Of a DNA stretch of 64,000 bases, positions 32,986-44,000 are shown in pieces; position 1 is the stretch's first letter; each line of letters begins with the position of its first letter. Both the position numbers and the translations under genes were made by a program. Origin of the DNA: Mytilus trossulus (lineage: Eukaryota > Mollusca > Bivalvia > Mytilida > Mytilidae). A model generated the notes under the pieces. It was not told the DNA's origin. It made no database searches and saw only the letters and a program-made list of their open reading frames with translations. The stretch covers positions 14,859,578 to 14,923,577 of the forward strand of contig NC_086378.1 in NCBI RefSeq assembly GCF_036588685.1, written 5' to 3'.

Positions 32986-34241
32986 CACATGGAAAAAAGT
33001 ATTGCAACACCAAATTGAAGTTCAAATTAAACAAAACACTCTTTACTTTTTTGTGATATAATTTGTTGAAATAGAAATAGTTAAATATAATTTAAATACA
33101 ATAAATAACGACTCGATAAGTTCTTATCTGCACATGCAGCTACTGTACTCGTAAACAACAAAACAGATGTGATATCTTTATTGTTTTCAACACTTTAAAT
33201 AACCAAGTTTGACAACTTGTAATTGGTCATCCACAACTCATAACTGCAGCAAGATGGCAAATAATCAGCATGAGAGAAGCAGGTATATCGCTGTGACAAT
33301 TGCATGTATTGTTGGTCATCACCATTCCACTATAAGTCGTTTTGAGAATAAAACCAGGCAACAAACGATGTAAAAGACATTCCGATATCAAGAAGATCCA
33401 CTATAACATCGGCTAGGAAAAATCATACATAATGTAGGTTGGTCAGAAGGAAACCCATTGCAAACAATACAATCCTTAAAAGAGAGTGATGAACATACAG
33501 GAGACTTCAAACAAGAACTGTTCGAGATCGGCTCATCGCTACTAGTTATCGTGCGATAAGACCATTTCGGGGACTTTTGCTTACGAACAGACACACAGTT
33601 GCCCGTATCCAATGTAGTGCAGAGCTCGCCAAAGTTGTAAATTAGCATCGTGGAGGAAGATCCATTGTTCCAATATAATTCGGTTTATCTTCCTTGGCCC
33701 GATCGTAGCCCGGGTTTTAACCATATCGAGCATATATGAGACACTATTGGGCGTAAAGTGCACGAAAGGACACCCCAGTTCAAACACGCCATGAAATAAA
33801 CAATACCCTTCGTTAGGAATGGTTGCTGTTACCTTATCAACAAATTATTCGACTTATGACAGGAATCAGAAGACGTTAAACGGCGCTTATCCGTTTGAAT
33901 GGAGGCTGCGCACAAAGTAATAATTCTTTGGCGTATAAAGATCAACCATGATGTGAACAATCATCTAAAGATTAATTTTGAAATGTCTGACATTGTAAAG
34001 TTCGACTACAGTAAAAGTTGTAAAATGCATTTTTTGGTACAAAAAACACTTCATTTTGTTATCCAAATTTTGGTTACATTAAGCATTTTTTTCATAATTT
34101 TTTTTCCCGTTTTAATCCCATTGTTATCATTAACTGTGTTTCAATATGATTTTACAAATATTTTATCATATTCCATCCAAAATAATAGTTGACTTTTCAA
34201 GTTTTAAAAAATCAAGGTGTTGCAATACTTTTTTCCATGTG
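32986..34241 (+). mobile_element. Tc1/mariner-type DNA transposon, 1256 bp, decayed
   Basis: The inverted ends are perfect for 26 bases, beginning CACATGGAAAAAAGTATTGC, and sit between TA dinucleotides (32984-32985 and 34242-34243), the target duplication of the Tc1/mariner superfamily. The interior carries a broken transposase on the plus strand. Perfect ends on a broken interior could mean the copy was later mobilised in trans. Confidence 0.9.
33250..33890 (+). pseudogene. Broken Tc1/mariner transposase
   Basis: Translation with stops and frame changes shows a C-terminal stretch around 33695-33780 reading as PGFNHIEHI, stop, DTIGRKVHERTPQFK. This corresponds to the conserved SPDxNPIEHxW region that carries the last catalytic acidic residue in this superfamily. 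Upstream, IATSYRAIRPFRGLLLTNRH (about 33533-33592) and ARIQCSAELAK fit the central region. Stop codons, for example in place of the Trp before DTIG, make it non-functional. Confidence 0.75.
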
Positions 34242-34244
34242 TAT

Positions 34245-35365
34245 TTATTAGTTGTTATTTAACTCCGTGATAGTACAGTAACAGTTTCTTGTACTTTGAA
34301 TCATAAATTTACATATACTTGAGCGTACTTGTTGAAGACTGTATGGTAACCCGAACAAGTTTCGCAAAAACTGTATAAACTGTAAAATGTAAATTATTTA
34401 CAGCAAATGCTCAATTCAACATATGGGTGATCTGATTTCATAAATCTGCTAATTACTTTAGTATTGTCAAATTGTGTCCTATTCCAGTGTGTGTCAGTTT
34501 GAACTGAGTCTGTATTTGCATGAATAGAGAACATGCAAAAAACAAGTCGCTTTACCTAGTCGACTCAACCGGTAAAGTTTCTCATTAGATTTCTTAAAGT
34601 TCCCTTACATTGTGGATACCTCGATTTGAACTTTCCTAACGGAATTATGATATCTGAACATTGATGATCTATTAGATATGTTTTACCTTGATTTGTAACG
34701 TCTTAATGGTTTTTCGGAACACAGCTGTTACCTAAAAGTACCATTGTAATCAAACTTTGTGGGATGGTATGTGTTGATGAAATGACAGGTAAATAGAATA
34801 ACTGAATATGTGGTTATTGGTTTTGCCATCGTTTATCAGTATTTCAACTTACCATGTTACATGATGATTGAGTTCTTTTTATGCAAATTTGCTTTAATGT
34901 GAAAATATGAGACATAAATTACCACGATTAAGTAACCAGAAGGAAGTTGAACGGATCCTTAAACTGAGTTGTCAATTGATGTAATGACAACAATGATAGT
35001 ATATGCGTTATATTAAGCCCCTCGTTGATAAGGATATAGTGATCTATTTATATTCTCAATAGTGATTGCCTTTAACTAATAAATGGACTATAGAGACAAT
35101 TTTTGTTTTGTCTGTATGCTGTGTTTTTTTAACTTAAATTTATTATCTTCACATCTTTGACTGTCCTTATCATTTCTTATACTTAAATCTATCCCAAAAA
35201 TATTGCAAAAACGTGTCTCATCATTTAAACATTGATGACTTCACGTAAGTATCGCCGGTTACGCATCGTTGTAAATATAACGGAATTACATGCGACTGTA
35301 ATATAGGTGAAAGGTTTAGCGCTATAAAACCTGGTTCAATCCACAATTTTCTGCATAAGAAAATG
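34245..35365. other. Stretch without a recognised feature
   Basis: No gene or repeat family recognised. Confidence 0.4.
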
Positions 35366-35369
35366 CCTG

Positions 35370-35470
35370 TACCAAATCAGGAATATGACAGTTGTTGTCC
35401 ATTCGTTTGATGCGTTTTGCCATTTGATTTTAGCATTTGATTTGGGACTATACGAGTTCAGTATTTTTAT
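35370..35470 (-). repeat. Dispersed repeat, 'AAAAGCTCAAAC' family, reverse
   Basis: It reads ACCAAATCAGGAATATGACA, then GTTGTTGTCCATTCGTTTGA, then TTTTGCCATTTGATTTTAGC, the reverse of the motif order at 25385 and 53805. Confidence 0.6.
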
Positions 35471-35734
35471 GATTTTACTCATTACCATTAAAATATAACG
35501 GTATAAGCGCTGACCTTAACAGTATCAACAGGTTATTCAATAAAATGATAAAACCCATGTCCCTCAATACCATTACCATTAATCCATACACTAAAAATGC
35601 TAATGAATTGTGTCAATGATTACGGGAGGCAATTTGTTAATTTTTTATATGAAAATGTAGAAACTCTTCCCGTAAACGTTGGCGGTACTAGGTCGACACA
35701 AATAAAAAACAAAACTCAATGAGTTGAAAGTCGA

Positions 35735-36120
35735 CTCATAATCCTAGTACCTTTGATAACTATCTACACCACTGGTTCGATGCCACTGCTGGTGGACGTT
35801 TCGTCCCCGAGGGTATCACCAGCCCAGTAGTCAACATTTCGGTGTCGACATGAATATCAATAATGTGGTCATTTTTATAAATTTCCTGTTTACAAAACTT
35901 TAAATTTTTCGAAAAACTAAGGATTTTCTTATCCCAGGCATAGATTACCTTAGCTGTATTAGGAACAACTTTTTGAAATTTTGGATCCTCAATGCCTTTC
36001 AACTTTGTACTTGTTTGGCTTTATAAATATTTTGATATGAGCGTCACTGATGTGTCTTATGTAGACGAAACGCGCGTCTGGCGTACTAAATTATAATCCT
36101 GGTACCTTTGATAATTAATC
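35735..36120 (+). repeat. Dispersed mussel-type repeat, 'GCGTCTGGCG' family, longest copy
   Basis: It begins near ATCCTAGTACCTTTGATAAC and ends with ATAATCCTGGTACCTTTGAT, so the ends share a direct repeat of about 17 bases. It includes CATTTCGGTGTCGACATGAA, TTGGATCCTCAATGCCTTTC and GACGAAACGCGCGTCTGGCG. The 80-codon minus-strand frame at 35760-36002 lies in the repeat and is not treated as a gene. Confidence 0.7.
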
Positions 36121-36124
36121 ATAC

Positions 36125-37490
36125 TACATATATCTTCAAAGACCAAAAGCGTAGCTGGACACACGTTTTGTCTAAATTGTATATACTGGTAAGATGATTA
36201 TCTCTAAAACGTGATTTATGTTTCTTTGGCGTTAGAAGGATGAAGGAAATTATATTCCTTTATGTAATAAATATCCACATTTAATAAGTGTGTTAAAACA
36301 AAACAACATATTGCTGGTCTAGAAAATGTTCAGTGAAACATCTTTCCAAATGCATAACATCTAGTCTATCATATAACAATTCAGGCTACTCATTTATCGA
36401 CCTTTGAAGTAGCGGTATCATTTAAATGTGGGAACAGCAAAATTCAAAAGAAGGCGATATATTTCAGTAGATGCATTTTAAGTCCCCCTCCTTGTGCAAT
36501 AATACAACAATATTTTCTTTCTAACCCTTTACACGAGTATTTTCGTTCCAAATTTAAAGACAGATGAAGAATCATTTCAACTTAGTTTTCGTGTCAGAAA
36601 AAGGAATGGCAGATACAAATAACTTGTTGAAAACGGAGCAAATCATAAGTTTTATAAAACCTCTCTGTTTATGATCAAAGCTTCGCAGAATATCAAATCT
36701 CTCGGTGCTAGATATTTTATGGAAAACATGTACTAGTATGTTATATTTGCAGGGCGTGTTATTTTTTAAATAGTCAACCTTGTAATAAAAGGCTAACTTC
36801 CCATTTCCGTTGTTGACTGTCCATTCTGCATACAAGATAATCTACCTTCCAGTATGATACTAAAGTGCAGCATTCGTGGTTATCCCCGATTTATGATACG
36901 TATTGTGATGCACAGTCGTTTCGCTCTGTGTTATTTTAGGCTGTTGTTTGTACTTTGTCTTTGTGTTTGTGTTTTTATTTTTGACCGTGATGTTGACTAT
37001 TATTATCTTTCGTCGATTGTTGCTACCGTCCTATTTACCTTTTACTTTAGGGGTGTCGGGTCGATAACTTGCTTTTTTATAATATTTTTAATTTTAACAT
37101 TCACATATGTTCAATCTTAATGTAAGATATAAGTTGATATGGTTAATTTCCCAAAAAAAAGCTTACCATTAGGGTAAAATAGAAATGTTGTTTTTATGAT
37201 CGATATCTCTCTCTCTCTCTCTTGTTGCAATACAGATATGTTTCTATAAGTTACATTTATTTATTGTTGATATATTACCATTTGTATAATTCTTACTCTA
37301 TATCTGATATAAAGTTGTAATTAAACATTTTATCATAGTTATTTATATTTATGACTATTCGTTACAAAGTTTTAATATTACAATAATATATATATGACTT
37401 TACAAATACAAAATGATTTACGTAAATGTTGCATTGTGTAATTGAGATAAGATATTTACCATGTAATAAATGAAATCTCCTTAAATTTTT
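36125..37490. other. Stretch without a recognised gene
   Basis: It holds a short CT repeat at 37207-37222 and AT-rich sequence. Two open frames of 87-88 codons (36572-36835 minus, 36854-37120 plus) have no domain or splice support. Confidence 0.4.
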
Positions 37491-37494
37491 CACG

Positions 37495-37500
37495 TTTATT
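37495..37500 (-). promoter_or_regulatory. Candidate polyadenylation signal (AATAAA)
   Basis: A minus-strand hexamer about 220 bases past the stop of the three-Ig-domain gene. The position is reasonable for a short 3' UTR, but the hexamer is common by chance in this AT-rich DNA. Confidence 0.3.
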
Positions 37501-37717
37501 TCGTCAAATGATAAATCATGCATGAATCATAAATTAAACAAATAAAAATATTTTCATAAAGTTTATAAATGCATTTTTACTATGACATGTTATCCCACAC
37601 ACATATTTTTTTTATATATAAAATATAATATCAGCTTATTACTAAAACTCAACAATGAATTTGATTTTTTTTCGCATTATACTTCTTTCCAAGGATTGTA
37701 TTTAAAGTCATAGGGGC

Positions 37718-38043
37718 TTACAACTTACTACTCTGTTTCATTTGAAGACTACTATACAAATCAATGTGGTGTGTAGAAGTGGGAGGAGAGCTACCAGAGG
37801 ATAGATTAGTCTCAAAATGATTGATCTGTCCTTGTGACTGTCCGTCATACTTTCCATTTTTCTTTAGTGTATATTTACAAATGAAAATTGTTATGATTAC
37901 AGCTACAAATGCAGCCACAGAACCCCCAATAATAGCAGGAAGGTTGTCATCAACCGAATCGTCCCCGACCACAACAACTGTTGAGGAAGGTTGTCCTGTT
38001 GGTGATGATGATGAAGCTGGACTTGATGAGGTGACATTGGGAC
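37718..38043 (-). CDS. Exon 5: stalk, membrane helix and tail
   Basis: The acceptor TTTGACAG opens in phase 1, and the stop TAA is at 37718-37720. It encodes GPNVTSSSPASSSSPTGQPS, a helix beginning AIIGGSVAAFVAVIITIFIC, KYTLKKNGKY and a tail with ETNLSSGSSPPTST and LYSSL. The YSSL site fits a YxxΦ sorting motif but not a full ITIM, because the residue two before Tyr is Asp. It is related to the terminal exon at 14663-14964. Confidence 0.85.
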
Positions 38044-41000
38044 CTGTCAAATAAGGAAACAATTTTAGAATGTAAAATGATTGATTCAACTCAGAGGGTT
38101 TGGGAATATACAGGCAAGGGGATGACAGTGATTGATAATGATGGGTTGCAGCTTGGATTATGAAGGATTTCGGCTTGGCTAAAGAAGGAATATCAGCTTG
38201 GATCAAGAAGGGATATCAGCTTGGATGAAGAAGTGATGAATTTCAGGTGGATTATAAAGGTGTTTTTTTGCTTGGAGTAAGAAGGGATTTTAGCTTGAGT
38301 TAAGAAGGCGTTTAAGCTTGGATGAAGAAGGGATAAAAGCTTGGATTAAGAAAGGATATCAGCTTGGATTAATGAGGAATGTCAGCTGGGATTGAGATAG
38401 ATATCAGTTGGATAAAAATTAGATATGGGTGGCTCATACAAACTAAGGAGAAATGTGAAAAAGAGGTTTCGTCTAAAATTGATAGAGGTGGAAATTGTTT
38501 CATAGAAATGATTATGAGTTGAACTGTATATGATTGATGTGGTTGGTTCATAAACATTAATAGGAAGGTATTGAAGATATTTCGGGTAGAATTGGGAAAG
38601 GTGGAGTAAATACATATACATATAATAATGATTAGGCTTAAATATGTAAGATTAGATAATAAAAGTCTTCTAATTTTTTTTGCACTTTTGTTTCATAAGA
38701 GATACACATTATTACATTCTTTGCTTTACTCTGGTTAAACGGTAAGTCATATACTATCGTCGATATATTGTAGATGGGAAATCTTTTATCTAAGATATCT
38801 TTGATGCGTCTCAAATATTCAAATGTGAAACAAGTTAAGTTTACAACAACCTACTTTTTCTTTTGCTTCAATATACTTGAAGTGTAAGTTATTTAATTAT
38901 GTTACTCGATATTGAATTTCAAGGTTTGTGAAAATTAAAACTGATGAAATTTAATCAGTTCAGTTTTAATTTCCTTATTTTAATAGGCTAGATGGGCCCT
39001 GTACTTTGATGTGAAATACGTTCTAGTTTTTCAATGGTCGTACCTACATCTCGTTCATTCTAGGGACGTTCATTTTTTAAATCGAATATCCCATCCATTC
39101 TCAAACAAACTAACATTCATATCTTTCATTATATCTAGAAATTATCTGTAACTGTCATATCTATGATAAATTGTTGAAAATTCTGTATAGTCGTTTCATG
39201 TATTTTTTCGCGAACAAGTTTGAAATGGGGGTATTTGCCATTTATTATATCTGATAATGTGGTATCTGGTAATACTTCCAGATTATATCATGTGTGGGCG
39301 TGTCTGTATGGTTTTTTTTTCCAAATATATAAGCAAGCTACGGTTGTATATTTGCCATACAGAAAATAAAATTGTATACTTTCCTTTACAGCAAAAAACA
39401 AAACAGTCAAAATGAGTGGGTTGGGTTAAAGATATATTCTGATGGTAGAATGACTACATTGGGAAAGCATATATACAACACAGACTAATGCTATAGCAGT
39501 CAAAGGAAGCAGCGATATATTTATCATAATGCTTTTAATTTATTCGTATCGAAGCAACAATGAAATTCCGAAAATCCTATTCTTAATATTTATGAAAATA
39601 TAAAGAATGCTTAGAAGTCTAAAGCGTATGTGTTCAAACAAATATAACGCAAATATTGTTTAATTATTGTTTTAAAATGTCTTGTGCATTCCAATTAACT
39701 CATATACTTTATATACTAATTTCTCACATAGTGATTGCTATTTTCTATCATTTGACTTGTCTATTTTGAGCTGTTCATATTTGCATTTCTTTAACTTTTT
39801 CAAAACGATAATCATGATGACATCTTCTTTGTCTTTGAAAAAAAAGTTATTATAGACACTTTTATCATTATTTTTTTTTTCATCGTCATTATTTGATACG
39901 TTATTTTCGGGACTATAAGGACAACTTACCTATTAAAATATTGAAAGCAGACGAATCGTTAAACAGTCGTCCGTCAACCATGTTTTCAATTTCACAAATG
40001 TAGGTGCCACCATTTTCGACAGTGACATCATTGATAACATATGATGACGTAGTTGAAAGAATCGTAGTGTTGGCCTCTCTGTACCAGGTATATGTTGGAA
40101 TCGGATTCCCAGCACCCCAACATGTTAGCGTAATAGGATCTGATCCCTCAATGTAAGATGGTTGATCTGGACTTGTTGTTATTATAGGTTCACGTGCACT
40201 GTCTGCAAAGATAAACAGGAATTGCCTATACCAAGTCAGGTCATATACCATGGCGTTGTCAGTTCATTTTCGACTTATGAGATTGAATGTCCCTTTGGTA
40301 AAAGAGGGACAAAAGATACCAGAGGGACAGTCAAACTCATAAATCAAAAATAAACTGACAACGCCATGGCTAAAAATGAAAAAGACAAACAGACAAACAA
40401 TAGTACACATGACACAACATAGAATGTTCGCCTCTCTTTTTTGTAGCAAATCTCGGATTATTGGGAATTTGCCAGACTATTCTAGACTTTCATGCTGAAT
40501 ATAGTAGAACTAGACAGTGTCTAATGTTGATGACCATATATGTTGACCCCACGATGTCTTTGTGATTTGTATGCCGCAGAGGTTTTTAGTGCAATTAACC
40601 AACATTTGTCATATCAAGACAGTCACAACCAAATCAAAATCCGTTCTCCGAATGGAAGCTATTATAGAATGTGCTTTCTTGTTCAATTAAAGTTGATATC
40701 CGCATCTACATCAAATTAAAAAAAAACAAGATCGCACGCGTTGTCTTGCTAAGCATAACCGCAATCGTAATTCACAGTAAAGTATAAGCACGTGATAATA
40801 CAGTATAACTTACAGAGAACACTGAGGATAGATGTTTGTTGAAAAACATCTCCAAACTCCTGTTTGATTACACAGCGAACTAAAGACCTATCATCTTCAC
40901 TTTCCATTGCTATGGTAACGCTGCTGGTCCCGTTGTTTGTACAGTTTACCAGTCCAGGTGTTATTGTGGTCGGTTTGTCCTCGTATGTTTTTGGAAAGAA

Positions 41001-44000
41001 ACCAATCATACGATACTTCTCCCAAATAAATGTTCCTGGAGGATTTCCAACATTTCCTGAACAGGTGAAGGTCACATTTTGACCCTCAATAATGCTACCA
41101 TTGACCCCGGTAATCAAAGGGGAATCTATTGGTTTTTCTGCAGCAGCTGCAAAATAATCATAAGCAGTTTTACAAACATTATAAGATTATAATAAAAAAT
41201 AACATATACTCTTTTCTAATAGTGTTTGATATTAAAAACCATTGTTATAATGCCATTTTAGTCATTTTTTTTATATTGACTTTGTATCTAGATTATTGAT
41301 TTTCTTAAATACCCTAGCTATTTCTCTAAAATATAATTGCTATGCTAATAACCTGAAAGAACGGTCTGTATCACACCTTGTCCGTAAAACTACTATACTA
41401 TATACTAACCCCTAACAGTAAGGTTTGTGGAGGCAAACGGTAAAGGTGACGGAGCGTCGCCTGTAGCACCATCTTGATAGTTGATTTCACATTGGTAATC
41501 AGTTTCATCTTCACAAGCAACCTCGTCAAAGGTCATTATTGCGGTGGTCGATGCAGATGTTGGATTTGTCAGGGTAACCCTACCAATCAAGTAAAACCCA
41601 TCGGTTAATATTAGTGCTGGTGCTCCGAAATTTGGTGGTGAGAAAGACGCGATGTTTCTAAAGGCTCCTCGAATGAACGCTTTAAAATTAATAAGGAACA
41701 ACACATCCCCAGCATCTGTATCAAAAGAACAGTTCAACTGTACACTTGACGGACCTAGAAGACCTAGGATATTCTGGTTCATAGTAATATTCAGTGCAGA
41801 GGATCCTGTAAACAGAAACAAAACAAAAATTAAGGTGTAACGAACATAAATGAAGAAGGCAAAAGTTAAAAGTTTTTTGAAAACTTAATGCTTGTTGATA
41901 ACAAATGAAAAATACGATTCATTCTTATTTATAACGCATTTGCTAGTAACCTATTTCATGTGTTTCACTTTGAATCAAACGAAAAATGAATGTGCGTCCA
42001 AGTGGCAATCTTTTTCTGTTAGTTTATATCAATACAATTTTTAGAATACAAAAAATAGACATGAACCACAACCATTGAATTAAATGCTACTCCGGCATGA
42101 AAAAACAATTCAGACTTAATTTATATCAATACAATTTTTAGAATACAAAAAAATTAGACATGAACCACAACCATTGAATTAAATGCTATTCCGGCATGAA
42201 TAAACAATTCAGACCAGAAACTGACTTAATTTATATCAATACAATTTTTAGAATACAAAAAAATAGACATGAACCACAACCATTGAATTAAATGCTACTC
42301 CGGCATGAAAAAAACAATTCAGACTTAATTTATATCAATACAATTTTTAGAATACAAAAAAATAGACATGAACCACAACCATTGAATTAAATGCTATTCC
42401 GGCATGAATAAACAATTCAGACCAGAAACTGACTTAATTTATATCAATACAATTTTTAGAATACAAAAAAATAAACAAGAATCACAACCATTGAATTACA
42501 GGCTCTTCTCATTAGTTATAAGCAATAAAGGTGTAGTCAACATGTTTGTGAGTACTGAATCCTCAATAAACCGGGTGCAGTGGTTTAAAAGCACAATACA
42601 TAATTCACATAACTGTAAAAACAAGTTGGTAAAATAATAAGTAGCTGCGAGTATTCTTTGATATGGTACTATTATCTACCGAGAATAACAGCTTTTCAAA
42701 AAAAATATTTGTGTGTCTTTTTTCCGTTCCTATGTTTTATAATAATAAGGAGATTTGGTATTATTTTCAATCGGACAACTATTGGGAATTCAACTATTAC
42801 ACTATCCAACAAGGGAAATGTTTGTGTATATAAGAAACTACAGTTCACTGTACGGCCTCGGCCATGTCGTATAGTCGGCTATAAAAGGCCATGAATCGAA
42901 ACATTTCAAACAAAAAATATTCAACGGCCTGATTTATAATAAAAAAGCAATGAAAAACAAATATGAACCAACGAAATCCACTGAGCCAATAAGTTCTTAA
43001 CTTGTTACATGCACTTAAAGAAAGTGATGGGGTCAACTGTGTTTGTCTAAGAAGGATCACTTGGTATTCACTTATCGTTGCACTATGAATTTTGATTTTA
43101 TAAATTTAAACTTTATTTATAGGTAATGTTATCATTATCAGCTTTGTTTTTGTTCAGTTACTTAGTGATGGTTTATTATCTTCATATTGTGTACGACAAA
43201 TACTTATATACATATTAGAATATACATTATATGTTTACGGGGCGGGGAATGACTTTTAAACGTTATCAGAATTTTATTATAGTCAAGGGCCCTTGTACCA
43301 TTCACGAATGCAGAAAATGGATATCTGAGATCAATGAAAGTTAATTGCACTGTACATACCACTAATCATAATGACCCTTACTGTCTTGGAGAGAGTTGTA
43401 AAATTGTTCAAACGTCTTAATTTGTCAACTAACAGAGTCGTTTAACACTCAAACTTTGACAAAAGTGTTAAACAAGCTTACGTTTTAGTATAATAATTAA
43501 TTATTTATTACTTGTTCACAGTACGTTGCTAAAACTTGTCATATACATCAACACTGTATGCTTTAGTTACGTAAAGTAAAAATAGTGTAACTATGCAATA
43601 TCCTTGTAAACTGAGTAATATGTGGTATATTGTATCAATTCATGACACGGCTACTTTTGAAATAATATAAATTTAAAGTTCTAAAAATGTACTTGATAAA
43701 TATTGAAATACTTTTACAGTGCAGATGTACTTAAAAATTATTGTACTTTTTCCGCACAATTATTTCACAATTCTGAACTTGTACTTCATTGACGTTGAAA
43801 ATGATAGTTTTAAACGTGTAATTTGTTGTATACTTTTGTACCAGTCCAGAACTTTTTAATTTAATACACTTTCAGTAAAATTATCTTTCAAATCATTGTT
43901 AATAAAGAAGTACGTTATATATATACTGTAATTTTTAGTGCAACACAGGGGTGGATCCAACAATTTTTGAAAAGGGGTTTCAACCCCAAAAAGAGGGGTC

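Noticed and set aside
33388..33787. Minus-strand frames of 68-86 codons
   Set aside because: They are antisense to the broken mariner transposase, whose conserved C-terminal words read on the plus strand.
33899..34192. 97-codon plus-strand frame at the end of the mariner copy
   Set aside because: It starts after the transposase C-terminus and runs through the T-rich 3' part. No similarity to the transposase was seen.
35760..36002. 80-codon minus-strand frame
   Set aside because: It lies wholly within a dispersed repeat whose other copies do not keep the frame.
36841..36890. Possible signal-peptide exon (MLHFSIILE, then GT) for the mucin-like gene
   Set aside because: Phase 1 fits, but the peptide is only nine residues long, lacks a proper hydrophobic core and has a Glu at the end.
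36854..37120. 88-codon plus-strand frame rich in Phe, Cys and Val
   Set aside because: No start context, splice partner or domain was seen. The hydrophobic composition follows from T-rich DNA.
37745..37800. ITIM-type inhibitory motif in the tail of the three-Ig protein
   Set aside because: The sequence IDLYSSL has Asp two residues before Tyr, so it meets only the looser YxxL pattern.
37741..38206. 162-codon frame beginning at 38206 as a separate gene
   Set aside because: Its first part is intron. The TTTGACAG acceptor at 38044 and phase 1 join the rest to the Ig exons.
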